This document shows positions 1-8,370 of a stretch of DNA of 11,365 bases, piece by piece. Numbering within the stretch: position 1 is the first letter of the stretch; every line of letters starts with the position of its first letter. Source of the stretch: Deltaproteobacteria bacterium. Lineage in GTDB: Bacteria > SAR324 > NAC60-12. Location: assembly GCA_002707655.1 (NCBI GenBank), contig PANO01000041.1:12214-23578 (forward strand), in the 5' to 3' direction. Made by a program: the position numbers and the translations under genes. The notes beneath the pieces are model-generated. The model saw only the letters and a list, made by a program, of their open reading frames with translations. It searched no databases and was not told the DNA's origin.

Positions 1-2
1 GG

Positions 3-527
3 GTCGAGTTGAGCGAGGAAGTCGTAGAGCTTTGGGAGTTCGTCCTGCGCGAACTCGGCGATCTCGAACTCTCCAGTCGAGAGGTCTGCAAACGCGGCCC
101 CGAGCCGCCGCGCCCGCAGGTCGATCGTGAGCGCGAGCAGGTAGTGGTTGCGGTCGGGGTCAATGAGCTGCGGGGAGACGGTGGTTCCAGGGGTGACGAT
201 GCGGACTACCTCCCGCGTCACCAGCCCCTTGGCCTCCGCCGCATCCTCGGTCTGGTCGCAGAGCGCAACCTTGTAGCCAGCAGCGGTGAGCTTGTTGAGG
301 TACTGCTCGTAAGCCTTGTAGGGCACCCCGCACATGGGCACTGCATGTTCGCTGCGCTTGTCCCGCGAGGTGAGTGCGATTTGTAGCACCCGCGCTCCCA
401 CCACGGCATCCTCGCCGAACATCTCGTAGAAATCCCCCATGCGGAAGAAGACGAGTTTGTCCGGATGCTCCCGCTTGACGGCGTTGAACTGCCGCATCAT
501 TGGGGTGTCCACCTGTGGGATGGCCAT
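3..527 (-). CDS. mutS: DNA mismatch repair protein MutS, N-terminal part (cut by window edge)
   Basis: MutS recognises mispaired or looped bases and, with MutL, starts mismatch repair. Only the first 175 codons lie in the window; the gene continues past position 1. Reading the reverse strand from the ATG at 525-527 gives the mismatch-recognition domain. It has an early TPMMRQF segment, then FFRMGDFYEMF, which contains the Phe-X-Glu mismatch wedge as F33-Y34-E35. Further on are MCGVPYKAY and the connector-type stretch GYKVALCDQTED, followed by LVTREVVRIVTPGT. All are hallmarks of the MutS1 family in the right order and spacing. The start fits because MutS1 proteins begin a few residues before the TPMMRQ segment. 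The gene begins 26 bp after the pckA stop on the same strand, so cotranscription is possible though the functions are unrelated. No clear ribosome binding site is visible. The ATPase domain is outside the window, so intactness of the gene cannot be judged. Confidence 0.94.
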   Translation of the reverse strand, partial: MAIPQVDTPMMRQFNAVKREHPDKLVFFRMGDFYEMFGEDAVVGARVLQIALTSRDKRSEHAVPMCGVPYKAYEQYLNKLTAAGYKVALCDQTEDAAEAKGLVTREVVRIVTPGTTVSPQLIDPDRNHYLLALTIDLRARRLGAAFADLSTGEFEIAEFAQDELPKLYDFLAQLD

Positions 528-553
528 GGTGGAGAGGATTTCGTCAGGCGGAG

Positions 554-2143
554 TTAAAGAGCGGGTCCGGCGTCAATGGTCTCCCGGCTCGAACCCTCCT
601 CGAATTTCCGGAAGTTCTTCTGGAACATGCCGGCTAGTTTCCGTGCAGACTTGTCGTAGGCAGCGGAATCGGCCCAGACTGCGCGCGGCTGAAGAATTTT
701 GCTTGGCACTCCGGGACACGCGGTAGGCACCTCAAACCCAAAAAGGGGATCACGGGTGGTATTCGTGTCCTTGAGCGAGCCATCCAAGATGGCATCAACG
801 ATGGCGCGAGTGTGCTTGAGTGACATACGCTTTCCCGTGCCGTAACCCCCGCCGCTCCAGCCGGTGTTGACCAGCCAGACGGTGGAGCCGTGCTGGCGGA
901 TGCGCTCGGCGAGCAGTTCCGCGTATTTGCTGGGGTGCCAGACCATAAACGCCGCGCCAAAGCACGCGGAGAAGGTCGCCTGCGGCTCGGTCACGCCCAT
1001 CTCGGTTCCGGCGACCTTGGCAGTGTAGCCGCTGATGAAGTGGTACATCGCCTGTGAGGGAGAGAGTCTGCTCACTGGCGGTAAAACTCCAAAAGCGTCA
1101 CAGGTCAGAAAAAGGATGTTCTGCGGATGCCCGCCGACACAGGGGATTTCTGCATTCGGGATGAAATCAATGGGGTAGGAGGCGCGGGTGTTTTCCGTGA
1201 GAGAGGTGTCATCGTAATCAACCACGTGGGTGTCCTCGTCATAGACGACATTTTCCAGCACTGTCCCAAAGCGAATCGCCCGGAAGATGTCCGGCTCCTT
1301 TTCCTCGGAGAGGTTGATACACTTCGCGTAGCAGCCGCCTTCGATGTTGAAAACCCCTTTGTCCGTCCAGCAGTGTTCGTCGTCACCGATAAGTTTGCGC
1401 TTGGGATCAGCGGAAAGCGTGGTCTTGCCGGTTCCGGAGAGTCCAAAGAAAAGCGCGACATCACCCTCGGCTCCCAAATTCACGGAACTGTGCATCGAAA
1501 GGATGCCCCGCTTGGGCATGATGTAGTTCATGATCGAGAAGACCCCCTTCTTCATCTCACCCGCGTATTCAGTGCCGAGGATAACAAACTCGCGGCGCTC
1601 GAAGCTGAGATCAACACTAGTGGAGGAAGTCATGCGGGAGGTCATGCGGTTCGCCGGGAAGCGTCCTGCGTTGAAGATCACATAATCTGGATCACTGAAA
1701 TCAGACAGTTCCGCAGGACTGGGGCGCATCAGCATGTTGTGCATGAAAAGCGCGTGGTAGGGCCGCGTGGTGATCACCCGGACCTTGAGGCGGTAGCGCG
1801 GGTCCCAGCCTGCAAAACCGTCCACCACATAAACCCGCTCCTGCAAGTTGAGGTAGTCGATGGCGCGGGTGCGGTTGATCAGGAAGGTATGATCATCCAG
1901 CGGGATGTTGATGTCGCCCCACCAGATGTCCGGTTTGCTGGCCTCACCCTCGACGATACGCTTGTCTTTGGGGCTGCGTCCCGTCTTCGCGTAGGACTTG
2001 ACGATCAGTGCGCCTTGGTCCGAAACAGCGGCATCGGGTTCGTAGCGCAGTGCCTCGGCGTAGAGCTTTGCGGGAACGGCGTTACGGATGAGGATTTGGG
2101 TGATGATGCCATAGGCGTCAAGGGTGAATGCTGCTTGGGACAT
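554..2143 (-). CDS. pckA: Phosphoenolpyruvate carboxykinase (ATP)
   Basis: Cytosolic enzyme converting oxaloacetate plus ATP to phosphoenolpyruvate, CO2 and ADP, the entry step of gluconeogenesis. The protein has 529 residues, close to the usual length of about 530-540 for the ATP-dependent family. Visible motifs in order are GRSPKDK (residues 55-61, with the substrate-binding Arg56), GEMKKG (195-200), the kinase-1a P-loop GLSGTGKTT (234-242) and the metal-binding IGDDEHCW (252-259). After these come EGGCYAK (268-274) and [10 protein letters not shown] (372-381). The P-loop GxSGTGKTT form and the overall layout mark the ATP type rather than the GTP type. The ATG at 2141-2143 gives a normal N-terminus; an AGGA sits only two bases before it, which is unusually close for a ribosome binding site. 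It lies 34 bp downstream of the gspE-like stop and 26 bp upstream of mutS. All expected catalytic motifs are present, so it is probably active. Confidence 0.97.
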   Translation of the reverse strand: MSQAAFTLDAYGIITQILIRNAVPAKLYAEALRYEPDAAVSDQGALIVKSYAKTGRSPKDKRIVEGEASKPDIWWGDINIPLDDHTFLINRTRAIDYLNLQERVYVVDGFAGWDPRYRLKVRVITTRPYHALFMHNMLMRPSPAELSDFSDPDYVIFNAGRFPANRMTSRMTSSTSVDLSFERREFVILGTEYAGEMKKGVFSIMNYIMPKRGILSMHSSVNLGAEGDVALFFGLSGTGKTTLSADPKRKLIGDDEHCWTDKGVFNIEGGCYAKCINLSEEKEPDIFRAIRFGTVLENVVYDEDTHVVDYDDTSLTENTRASYPIDFIPNAEIPCVGGHPQNILFLTCDAFGVLPPVSRLSPSQAMYHFISGYTAKVAGTEMGVTEPQATFSACFGAAFMVWHPSKYAELLAERIRQHGSTVWLVNTGWSGGGYGTGKRMSLKHTRAIVDAILDGSLKDTNTTRDPLFGFEVPTACPGVPSKILQPRAVWADSAAYDKSARKLAGMFQKNFRKFEEGSSRETIDAGPAL

Positions 2144-2177
2144 AATCCTGTGTTGAAAAGTGAGGTTGAGAAAAAAC

Positions 2178-3908
2178 TCAGTTAACCCCTGGCTCGTTAT
2201 CTGCGGTGATTGACAGCAACTCCTCTGGAGTTGTCAGTCCCCGCAAGACCTTGCTCGTGCCATCCCTGCGCAAAGTTATCATACCATCTTTCAGTGCGCA
2301 GCGCTGAATGAAATTTGCGTCGCTTGACTCCATGACGGCGGCTTTTACCTTGTCGGTCATGACGAGCAGTTCATGAACCCCCAGCCTGCCGCGATAACCC
2401 GTTTCCCGGCAATGCTCGCAACCCTGACCCGTGAAGAAACTCCCTCCAGTTTTCCGGACTCGATCCTCACTGACTCCCAATTCCCGGATTTGTTCCGGAT
2501 GTGGGGAGTAGCTTTTGCGGCACTGCGGGCAGACCCGGCGGATCAGTCGCTGAGCGAGCACTCCAAGGATGGTTGAAGAAATCAGAAAGGGCTCGATGCC
2601 CATGTCAATCAGCCGCGTGATGGTCGCGGCGGCGCTGTTCGTGTGGATCGTGCTGAAGACAAGGTGACCCGTGAGTGCGGCCTGCATGGCAATCTGCGCG
2701 GTTTCGGTGTCCCGCATTTCCCCAACCATGATCACGTCCGGATCCTGCCGTAACACGGAACGCAGGGCTTTGGCAAAGCTGAGGCCGATACGCTGATTGA
2801 TCTCGATTTGGCTGTAACCGGCGATCTTGTACTCGACCGGATCCTCGATCGTCACCACATTCCGGATCTGGTGGTCAATTTCGGCGAGAGCGGCATAGAG
2901 CGTGGTGGTCTTGCCGCTTCCCGTCGGACCCGTGACGAGAATGATCCCGCCGGGTTTTTTGAGCATTTTCCGGAAGGGTTTGAGAACGGGAGCGGCTAAT
3001 CCAAGTTGATCTAGGGAGAGAAACTGCTCGCTTTGGTAGAGCAAGCGCATCACCACCTTCTCGCCGTGGACCGTCGGGATGGTGGACACCCGGATGTCGA
3101 TTCGCTTCCCTGCGATTAGCACCATCGTGCGCCCGTCTTGCGGCAACGCCTTCTGGGCAATGTCGAGCCGGGACATGACCTTGATCCGGTTGACCACCGT
3201 GACATGGACCTGCTTAGGAAAACTCGTGACGGGATGCAGCATGCCGTCAAGTCGATAGCGGACGAGGGTTGCGGATGGCGAGGGGTCAATGTGAACATCA
3301 CTTGCCTCCTCCTTGGTCGCCTGCCAAAGCAGGTTGTTGACCAGCCGTTTCACCGGTTCTTCATCGGTATTTTCCAGCAAATCCTGTGGTTCCTCCACAC
3401 CAAGGATGTTCTCAAAGCCCTCCTCACCTTCCAACTGCTCAACGGTGTTGTCCGCGAACGAACTGCTCTGGTCGTAGGAGCGATTGATGAGGTCCAGCAC
3501 CGCCTGACGGCTGGCCAATACAGGCTGGACATGGCATTGATACTGCCGCCCAAGGTCGTTGAGCGGTTGGGTGTTGGAGGGATCATCCAGCGCGACTTCG
3601 AGCGTTTGGCCGACTTGCTGGATGGGGAAGAAATTCAGGCGCTTGGCGTAGCGGATCGGGATGTGTTGTGTAAACACCAGGTTGACCGGAACGTCCTCGA
3701 AGTTCCCCCGAAAGTCAAGATCGAGATGCTCGGCGAGGGCATGGAGGTATTCGGATTCCGTGGCGACCTTATGCCGCAACAGCAGTTCCTTGAGTTGAGC
3801 CATGTCGTCGCTAGCGGCGAGCAGTTGCTCGTGCAGTGCCTCAAGCTGTTCCGGGGCAATCGCCTTCCGGGACTGAAGCATCTCAACGACAGGGTGGTAG
3901 TCGGACAT
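2178..3908 (-). CDS. gspE: Type II secretion/type IV pilus assembly ATPase, GspE-like
   Basis: Hexameric cytoplasmic ATPase that powers pseudopilus or pilus assembly at the inner membrane. The 576-residue protein has an N-terminal GspE_N/MshEN-like region (about 5-145), an acidic linker (about 150-184) and the start of the ATPase core around KRLVNNLL and ASDVHIDP (187-209). The core contains Walker [11 protein letters not shown] (327-336), the Asp box TIEDPVEY (353-360), the Walker B region [12 protein letters not shown] (389-400) and the His box with STIHTN (419-424). A zinc-binding tetracysteine follows: C460, C463, C497 and C500. The stretch [12 protein letters not shown] and LAQRLIRR resembles GspE more than PilB, so I favour type II secretion. 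PilB or MshE remain possible because no other secretion or pilus gene is in the window. The length is normal and all ATPase motifs are intact. The ATG at 3906-3908 is the natural start. It is first in a minus-strand run with pckA and mutS, and lies divergent from the polyprenyl synthase gene. Confidence 0.92.
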   Translation of the reverse strand: MSDYHPVVEMLQSRKAIAPEQLEALHEQLLAASDDMAQLKELLLRHKVATESEYLHALAEHLDLDFRGNFEDVPVNLVFTQHIPIRYAKRLNFFPIQQVGQTLEVALDDPSNTQPLNDLGRQYQCHVQPVLASRQAVLDLINRSYDQSSSFADNTVEQLEGEEGFENILGVEEPQDLLENTDEEPVKRLVNNLLWQATKEEASDVHIDPSPSATLVRYRLDGMLHPVTSFPKQVHVTVVNRIKVMSRLDIAQKALPQDGRTMVLIAGKRIDIRVSTIPTVHGEKVVMRLLYQSEQFLSLDQLGLAAPVLKPFRKMLKKPGGIILVTGPTGSGKTTTLYAALAEIDHQIRNVVTIEDPVEYKIAGYSQIEINQRIGLSFAKALRSVLRQDPDVIMVGEMRDTETAQIAMQAALTGHLVFSTIHTNSAAATITRLIDMGIEPFLISSTILGVLAQRLIRRVCPQCRKSYSPHPEQIRELGVSEDRVRKTGGSFFTGQGCEHCRETGYRGRLGVHELLVMTDKVKAAVMESSDANFIQRCALKDGMITLRRDGTSKVLRGLTTPEELLSITADNEPGVN

Positions 3909-3951
3909 CAGGTGATGTTACAACAGAAAGGCACACAAGCGGCGTTAGCCC

Positions 3952-3980
3952 TTGGCACACTCGTGGTCATCTGGTATGCT
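3952..3980 (+). promoter_or_regulatory. Candidate sigma70-type promoter for the polyprenyl synthase gene
   Basis: TTGGCA at 3952-3957 and TATGCT at 3975-3980 are separated by exactly 17 bp. They match the -35 and -10 consensus at 5 of 6 and 4 of 6 positions. They point towards the polyprenyl synthase gene and lie in the gap between it and the divergent gspE-like gene. Transcription would start near 3987, leaving a leader of roughly 155 bases if translation begins at the TTG at 4142. I see no strong hairpin or riboswitch-like structure in the leader. The assignment rests on consensus match and position only. Confidence 0.45.
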
Positions 3981-4141
3981 CCCATTTGCATTTGAATTCG
4001 ACACCTCATCCATTTCCTGCAACCAAGAACCATTCCACCCGAGTCCTTCCTTTGAATTTGCCCTTGCAGGAAGCCCCTGCCCAAGCATCCACGCCGCTGT
4101 TTCCACAAGCGCCAAGCAAGGTCAACAGCAGTGCAAATTCC

Positions 4142-5119
4142 TTGACTTGGGCCAAACCGACGCAGTTTTTGGATTTAATCTCTGCAGAGATGGCCGCGTT
4201 GGAGGGGCTGATCCGGGAGCACGCCCAGACAGAAATCCCGCTGCTTAACTCGGTCTCGTCCCACCTCCTTGAAGCCGGAGGCAAGCGTTTGCGTCCGGCG
4301 ATGGTCCTCCTGGGGGCCTCGCTGTTCCGCCCTCCGGACGAGCGAGTGATGCAGGCCGCGCTTGTGGTCGAGTATCTGCACACCGCAACATTACTGCACG
4401 ACGATGTGGTCGATGGCGGAGAAACGCGTCGGGGCCGCAAAGCACCCCGGATGCTCTGGGGTGACGAGGCCAGTGTGCTGTCCGGAGACTACCTCTTCTC
4501 GTTGGCGTTTCACACGCTCACGCAGATGCGGCGATCCGATGTGTTGGAATTGATGTCAAACACAACCACCAAGATGGCGTGTGGCGAATTGCAGCAACTC
4601 ACTCGGAACTTTCTGGACACGAGCGAAGCCGCGTACTACGAGATCATCGACCGCAAAACCGCCTGTCTGTTCGGAGCGGCCATCAAGATGGGAGCACTGC
4701 TGTCTGGGGCATCTCCGGAAGCAGCCCAAAATCTTTACGATTACGGGGCTGCGCTCGGCATGGCGTTCCAAGTCGTGGACGACGCACTGGATTACGGCGA
4801 CACGCAGCAAACCGGCAAACCGGCGGGTACGGACCTGCAAGAGCGTAAGATCACGCTGCCCCTCAGCCATCTGCTTCACCAAGGCTCCTCAGCAGCACAA
4901 ACCGCAGTGCAGTCCATCCTCAACGGACACGTCATTTCGGATCGTCATGTGACCCAAGTGATCGGATTGATGCAGGACTTCGGCTCGATTCCCTACACGC
5001 TTGGAGCCGCGCAGCGTTTTGCCGATGAAGCGCAAACCAGCCTCGTCTCCCTGCCGGATTCACCAACCAGGAAACTGCTCTCAGAACTGACCGAGTTCGT
5101 GGTCAACCGCACCACCTGA
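4142..5119 (+). CDS. ispB: Long-chain polyprenyl diphosphate synthase (octaprenyl-type, IspB-like)
   Basis: Trans-prenyltransferase that condenses isopentenyl diphosphate onto an allylic primer to build the isoprenoid side chain of quinones. Numbered from the TTG at 4142 (325 residues; E. coli IspB has 323), it shows GGKRLRP (46-52), the first Asp-rich motif DDVVD (87-91) preceded by HTATLLH, KT at 172-173 and the second Asp-rich motif DDALD (213-217). GTDLQERKITLPL follows at 229. The small residue Ala82, five positions before the first motif, matches long-chain synthases rather than C15/C20 enzymes, so a C35-C45 product is likely; exact length is inferred. The reading frame is open back to 3836, but that part overlaps gspE antisense and does not look like protein. 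The only in-frame ATG (4190) would cut off part of helix 1, so TTG 4142 is my choice; TTG 4052 is an alternative. No good ribosome binding site is visible. It converges on the response regulator with a 6 bp gap. Confidence 0.93.
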   Translation: MTWAKPTQFLDLISAEMAALEGLIREHAQTEIPLLNSVSSHLLEAGGKRLRPAMVLLGASLFRPPDERVMQAALVVEYLHTATLLHDDVVDGGETRRGRKAPRMLWGDEASVLSGDYLFSLAFHTLTQMRRSDVLELMSNTTTKMACGELQQLTRNFLDTSEAAYYEIIDRKTACLFGAAIKMGALLSGASPEAAQNLYDYGAALGMAFQVVDDALDYGDTQQTGKPAGTDLQERKITLPLSHLLHQGSSAAQTAVQSILNGHVISDRHVTQVIGLMQDFGSIPYTLGAAQRFADEAQTSLVSLPDSPTRKLLSELTEFVVNRTT

Positions 5120-5125
5120 TCCGTT

Positions 5126-5581
5126 TCACAAACCCTCGCTGCTGGCTCCCTGACTTGCAGCGGTGGAGTGACGTTTGAACAACTCGTTCCAGCGCTCGGC
5201 CCGACGTTGCGCCTCCCGGAGCGAAGTCACGACTTCCTCCACCTTGAGTGGTTTCTCGAAATAATCGTAGGCCCCTCCCTTCATGCACTGGATCACGTTC
5301 GGAAGGTTGCTGTGCGCGGTCATGATGTAAATCTGCATTAGTGAGTTCATTTCCTTGATTTGCTGGAGCAGCTCGATTCCGGTCATCTCTTCCATCATGA
5401 TGTCCGAGATCACAACTTGGAAAAAACTACGCTCCAGCGTACTGAGGGCTTCTTCAGCACTGCGGGCGGTGCTGACGTGATAGCCAAGCTTGCTCAGGGT
5501 GCGTTGCAGCACCATGCGGATGTTCTCGTCGTCGTCCACAACAAGGACACTGAGGGCCGAAGGAGAGGGAGATTTAAGCAT
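5126..5581 (-). CDS. Single-domain response regulator (CheY-like receiver)
   Basis: A stand-alone receiver (REC) domain of 151 residues with no output domain. The acidic pocket is D16-D17-D18 in VVDDDEN, the phospho-acceptor is D60 in VVISDIMM, the switch Thr is T88 in IMTAHS, and the conserved Lys is K110 in YFEKPL. The tail of about 30 residues (from about 120) is Arg/Glu- and then Ser/Ala-rich and too short for a DNA-binding or enzymatic domain. The sequence is more like NtrC-type receivers (GAYDYFEKPL) than classical CheY, so it could act by phosphotransfer or by protein contact. No histidine kinase is in the window, so it is an orphan here. It begins 7 bp after the trpC-like stop on the same strand and probably shares its transcript. 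No clear ribosome binding site precedes the ATG at 5579-5581, so it may depend on translational coupling. Confidence 0.93.
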   Translation of the reverse strand: MLKSPSPSALSVLVVDDDENIRMVLQRTLSKLGYHVSTARSAEEALSTLERSFFQVVISDIMMEEMTGIELLQQIKEMNSLMQIYIMTAHSNLPNVIQCMKGGAYDYFEKPLKVEEVVTSLREAQRRAERWNELFKRHSTAASQGASSEGL

Positions 5582-5588
5582 ATTTCGA

Positions 5589-6443
5589 TCAGGCGGCGTG
5601 AGATTGGACTGGAGTGTTCAGTGAATGGAGAAAACTCACTCGATCTGTGGCGGTCATGGCTGCGTTGCCAACAAGGACGGCATCACAAGGCACCGAAGCA
5701 AGCACGGCAGTGTCCGCAGGTGTGCTGACACTGCTGGCGCTGATCAGCAGCTTGCCAGGTTGCTGTTTCCACTTTCGGAGGTCAGCGTGGTGGTTCCAGT
5801 AGTCCACCGTGACCTGCGGGGAGCCTTGCATGTAAGTCTTTGTGGGATTTTCCGGGAGGGCGGCGATAGCGCGGTTGTTGACCATGAGAAGATCCGGATT
5901 CACCGCAAGTACTCTGGGCACTTCTGATTCCAACGAACCCTCAACCACGCAATCCAGACCGATGTTGCGTGCCTCCTCAAGGATGGAACGCAATTCCTCC
6001 TCCGTGAAGTAATAGGCGAGGATCAGCGCGGCACTCGCACCCCGGATGCGGCCCTCCAACAACTGATAAGGCGAGAAGATGAACTCCTTGTGCAGCAAGG
6101 GCAAGTCCGTGAGTGTGGATGCAGTTGCCAGCGATTCCAGCGAGCCGCCAAAATACTGCTCGTCAGTCAGCACAGAGATCGCAGCGGCCCCTCCGGATTC
6201 GTAGTCGCGGATGACGGATTCAAGCTTGAGTTCCGAGACGTTCTCACGTCCGGGAGCACGGGCCTTGATCTCGGCGATGATCGCAGGTGAATTTCCGGAG
6301 TTATGGATCAGTGCCGTGGAAAGCGAATTCGGAATGGGCAGTCCGGAGATTTTTTCACGAAGTTCTTCCTCGGAAATCTGTAAACCTCGTCGGGCACACT
6401 CTTCTGCCTTGAGGTCTTTCATCTTGTCGAGGAAGGTTTTCAT
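5589..6443 (-). CDS. trpC: Indole-3-glycerol-phosphate synthase-like protein (divergent TrpC)
   Basis: TrpC closes the indole ring in tryptophan synthesis, turning CdRP into indole-3-glycerol phosphate. The 284-residue protein is a full-length (beta/alpha)8 member. It has IIAEIK (55-60, matching the catalytic Glu and Lys), LTDEQYFGGS (92-101), HKEFIFSPYQ (118-127, with the catalytic Lys119), VVEG (166-169, Glu168), VNNR (188-191, Asn189) and VLVGNAAM (256-263). Two places differ from the family. The usual AESG segment after strand 7 reads SASS (235-238), so the Glu that aids catalysis in Sulfolobus IGPS (E210) is replaced by Ala236 and the phosphate-loop Gly by Ser238. The usual ASPS after the catalytic Lys reads RAPG. 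Active enzyme of a divergent branch is the simplest reading, but altered activity cannot be excluded. The ATG at 6441-6443 has AGGA very close upstream. The gene is divergent from the EamA transporter and followed at 7 bp by the response regulator. Confidence 0.88.
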   Translation of the reverse strand: MKTFLDKMKDLKAEECARRGLQISEEELREKISGLPIPNSLSTALIHNSGNSPAIIAEIKARAPGRENVSELKLESVIRDYESGGAAAISVLTDEQYFGGSLESLATASTLTDLPLLHKEFIFSPYQLLEGRIRGASAALILAYYFTEEELRSILEEARNIGLDCVVEGSLESEVPRVLAVNPDLLMVNNRAIAALPENPTKTYMQGSPQVTVDYWNHHADLRKWKQQPGKLLISASSVSTPADTAVLASVPCDAVLVGNAAMTATDRVSFLHSLNTPVQSHAA

Positions 6444-6461
6444 ATCCTGAAATGTTCTAAA

Positions 6462-6489
6462 AAATCCAAGGGATCAACCTAGGGGATTT
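6462..6489. repeat. Small inverted repeat in the trpC / EamA-transporter divergent gap
   Basis: AAATCC (6462-6467) and GGATTT (6484-6489) form perfect 6 bp arms 16 bp apart, centred in the 62 bp gap between the two divergent start codons. The inner bases do not extend the symmetry. The position would suit an operator acting on both genes, but arms this short can occur by chance and I see no known operator consensus. Confidence 0.2.
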
Positions 6490-6505
6490 AGAGAAAATTC
6501 GCAAC

Positions 6506-7348
6506 ATGCCTATCCTTGTACTCTGCATTGTGTTGGGGGCTGCCCTCACGCATGCGACGTGGAATCTTTTCTTGAAACAGACAGGCGACCGCATGGCGAT
6601 GATGTGCGTGATGCACACCGTCACCGGAATGCTCGCCTTGGCGGCGATGCCGTGGATTGGAGGCATCATCGCCCCCGAATCGTGGCCGCTACTGCTGACG
6701 TCCGTTGTCATCCACGGCGGTTATTACCTCTTTCTCATTCGTTCCTACACCCACGGAGATCTGGGATTCACCTACCCCATTGCCCGGGGAATGGCCCCGC
6801 TACTGGTGGGGGGCGCCTCGATCTTGCTCTTGGACGACCCGGTTACCCAACTCCAACTGCTGGCCTTTGGCTTGACCGCTGTGGGGATCCTCACGCTGGG
6901 ATTGCGGAATCCCACCTCACTCCGTAAACATCCTCAAGCCTTGCTCTATGCGCTGGGAACCGGGGTGTTCATTGGTTCGTATACGGTGGTGGATGGCATG
7001 GGCGTGCGGCTTTCCGGAAACGTCTGGGCCTACATGAGTTGGCTCTTCACTCTGGAAATGCTCCTGATGCTGGTTGCCACAACGTATCGATTCCGGAGAG
7101 AAACGGCCCGTGTGCTGATCGGAACGGGCAGCAAAGGGCTTTGGGCTGGGATTTTCTCGGGGTATGCTTACGGGGCCGTGATGTGGGCCATGAACGAAGC
7201 CCCCATCATGTTGGTCTCAGCCTTGCGAGAAACCAGCGTGGTGATGGCCTCGCTGCTGGCGGTGGTGGTGCTGAAGGAACGCTTCGACCCCTTCCGTCTG
7301 CTGGCCGTAGCTTGCGTGACAGCAGGGGTCGTGTTGCTGAAGCTCTGA
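6506..7348 (+). CDS. EamA-family (drug/metabolite transporter superfamily) membrane protein
   Basis: An inner-membrane permease of the DMT superfamily, 280 residues, with about ten hydrophobic segments arranged as two EamA repeats (about 1-133 and 145-280). Family marks include the N-terminal GAALTHATWNLFLKQ, the YPIARGMAPLL stretch (90-100), which is typical of the end of the first repeat, and ALRETSVV with VVVLKERF (239-260) in the second. The first transmembrane segment starts directly at the N-terminus, supporting the ATG at 6506. Substrates of this family range from amino acids and drugs to nucleotide sugars and cannot be predicted here. Its divergent placement beside trpC allows a guess of an aromatic metabolite or amino-acid exporter, but nothing in the sequence proves it. 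It converges on fliG with only 8 bp between the stops and no visible terminator hairpin. Confidence 0.9.
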   Translation: MPILVLCIVLGAALTHATWNLFLKQTGDRMAMMCVMHTVTGMLALAAMPWIGGIIAPESWPLLLTSVVIHGGYYLFLIRSYTHGDLGFTYPIARGMAPLLVGGASILLLDDPVTQLQLLAFGLTAVGILTLGLRNPTSLRKHPQALLYALGTGVFIGSYTVVDGMGVRLSGNVWAYMSWLFTLEMLLMLVATTYRFRRETARVLIGTGSKGLWAGIFSGYAYGAVMWAMNEAPIMLVSALRETSVVMASLLAVVVLKERFDPFRLLAVACVTAGVVLLKL

Positions 7349-7356
7349 GGGGCGTG

Positions 7357-8370
7357 TCAGACCACGTCGCTGCCGCCACCGCCGCCGGCGATGACGATCG
7401 TACCTTCCTCTTCGAGCTTCTTAACCACCTTGATGATCTTCTGCTGCGCAGCTTCCACGTCCGCAACCCGCACCGGCCCCAAGTTCTCCAAATCGTCCCG
7501 CACCATCTCCCCCTGCTTGGAGGACATCGAGGTGAAGATGAGTTCCTTCACCGCATCGCTGGCGGTCTTGAGCGCTAGCGTGAGGTCCGGAATATCGACG
7601 TCCTTGAGAACCGTCTGCATCTGTTTGGCGTCAATGGCCGAGAGGTCCTCGAAGGTGAACATGAGTTCGCGGATTTGCTCTGCCAAGTCCGGGTTCTGTT
7701 CCTCGATGGTCGAGAGGATGCGCGTCTCGGTGGCCTTGTCCACGGCGTTGAGGATTTCGGCAACGGGCGTGACCCCGCCAACTTTTGTGACCATGCTGCT
7801 TGCACTCTTCATTTCTTCGAACAGTACGTCGTTCATCTCCGACACCACTCCGGGTGGGATGCTGTCAATCACCGCCATGCGATACATGACATCTGCTTGC
7901 AGGTTTTCCGGAAGGCTGCGGAGGACGGTCGAGGACTGTTCGATGTTGTTGAGGTAGGCAAGCACCAGCGCAATTGTCTGCGGATGCTCGCCCCGAATGT
8001 AGTTGGAGATCATCACCGGATCCACATAGCGCAGGGCATCGAGTCCGCCTTCCTCCTGTCCGGAACGCAGGTTGCCTTCCAGTTCCTTCGCCTTGTCCGC
8101 ACCCAGCGCCTTGCTGAGGGCGTTCTTGACGAAATCCGGAGAGGCGTTAATGTTGACGCCTTCCTCCTGCATCACAGAGTTGCGGTAGAACTCTTCCAGC
8201 ACGATGTCGAGCTCTTCCGGCGCGACATCGGTGAAGCGGGTCATGTAGTAGCCAACCTGCTGGATTTCCGATTCTTCGAGGTTCTTCATCACCTCGGCAG
8301 CACCGTCCTCGCCAAGGGCGAGCAGCAGAATAGCGGCCTTCTTCGGGCCAGTCAGTTTGCCAACACTCAT
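7357..8370 (-). CDS. fliG: Flagellar motor switch protein FliG
   Basis: FliG forms the part of the flagellar C-ring that meets the stator and converts ion flow to torque, and it helps switch rotation direction. The 337-residue protein has the normal three-domain layout: an N-terminal domain beginning LTGPKKAAILLLALG (6-20) that would sit on FliF, a middle domain with the EHPQ motif (128-131), and a C-terminal torque domain with MFTFEDL (237-243) and RDDL (291-294). Aligned by eye to E. coli FliG, the torque residues K264, R281, D288 and D289 correspond to K268, K285, D292 and D293, so charge is kept at all four. The protein ends in a short Gly-rich tail. The ATG at 8368-8370 is preceded by a plausible AGG about ten bases upstream. 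No other flagellar gene is in the window, which is unusual because fliG normally sits with fliF and fliH. Confidence 0.97.
   Translation of the reverse strand: MSVGKLTGPKKAAILLLALGEDGAAEVMKNLEESEIQQVGYYMTRFTDVAPEELDIVLEEFYRNSVMQEEGVNINASPDFVKNALSKALGADKAKELEGNLRSGQEEGGLDALRYVDPVMISNYIRGEHPQTIALVLAYLNNIEQSSTVLRSLPENLQADVMYRMAVIDSIPPGVVSEMNDVLFEEMKSASSMVTKVGGVTPVAEILNAVDKATETRILSTIEEQNPDLAEQIRELMFTFEDLSAIDAKQMQTVLKDVDIPDLTLALKTASDAVKELIFTSMSSKQGEMVRDDLENLGPVRVADVEAAQQKIIKVVKKLEEEGTIVIAGGGGGSDVV

Noticed and set aside
2165..2183. TGAG-AAAAAA-CTCA as a terminator between the gspE-like gene and pckA
   Set aside because: The stem is only 4 bp and there is no T-run after it on the minus strand, so it would not end transcription.
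1127..2185. A 352-codon open frame on the plus strand opposite pckA
   Set aside because: It mirrors a strongly conserved pckA reading frame, shows no known domain, and is explained by the codon bias of the real gene on the other strand.
3138..3995. A 285-codon plus-strand open frame opposite the gspE-like gene
   Set aside because: It is antisense to intact ATPase domains; its hydrophobic and Val/Leu-rich make-up is the usual by-product of a GC-rich opposite strand.
3836..4141. N-terminal extension of the polyprenyl synthase from GTG 3836
   Set aside because: It overlaps the start of gspE on the other strand, lies partly upstream of the promoter candidate, lacks domain features, and would make the protein 100 residues longer than the family.
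7351..7368. CGTG...CACG hairpin at the DMT/fliG convergence as a bidirectional terminator
   Set aside because: The stem is only four base pairs with no flanking T/A runs, and it lies inside the fliG coding end.
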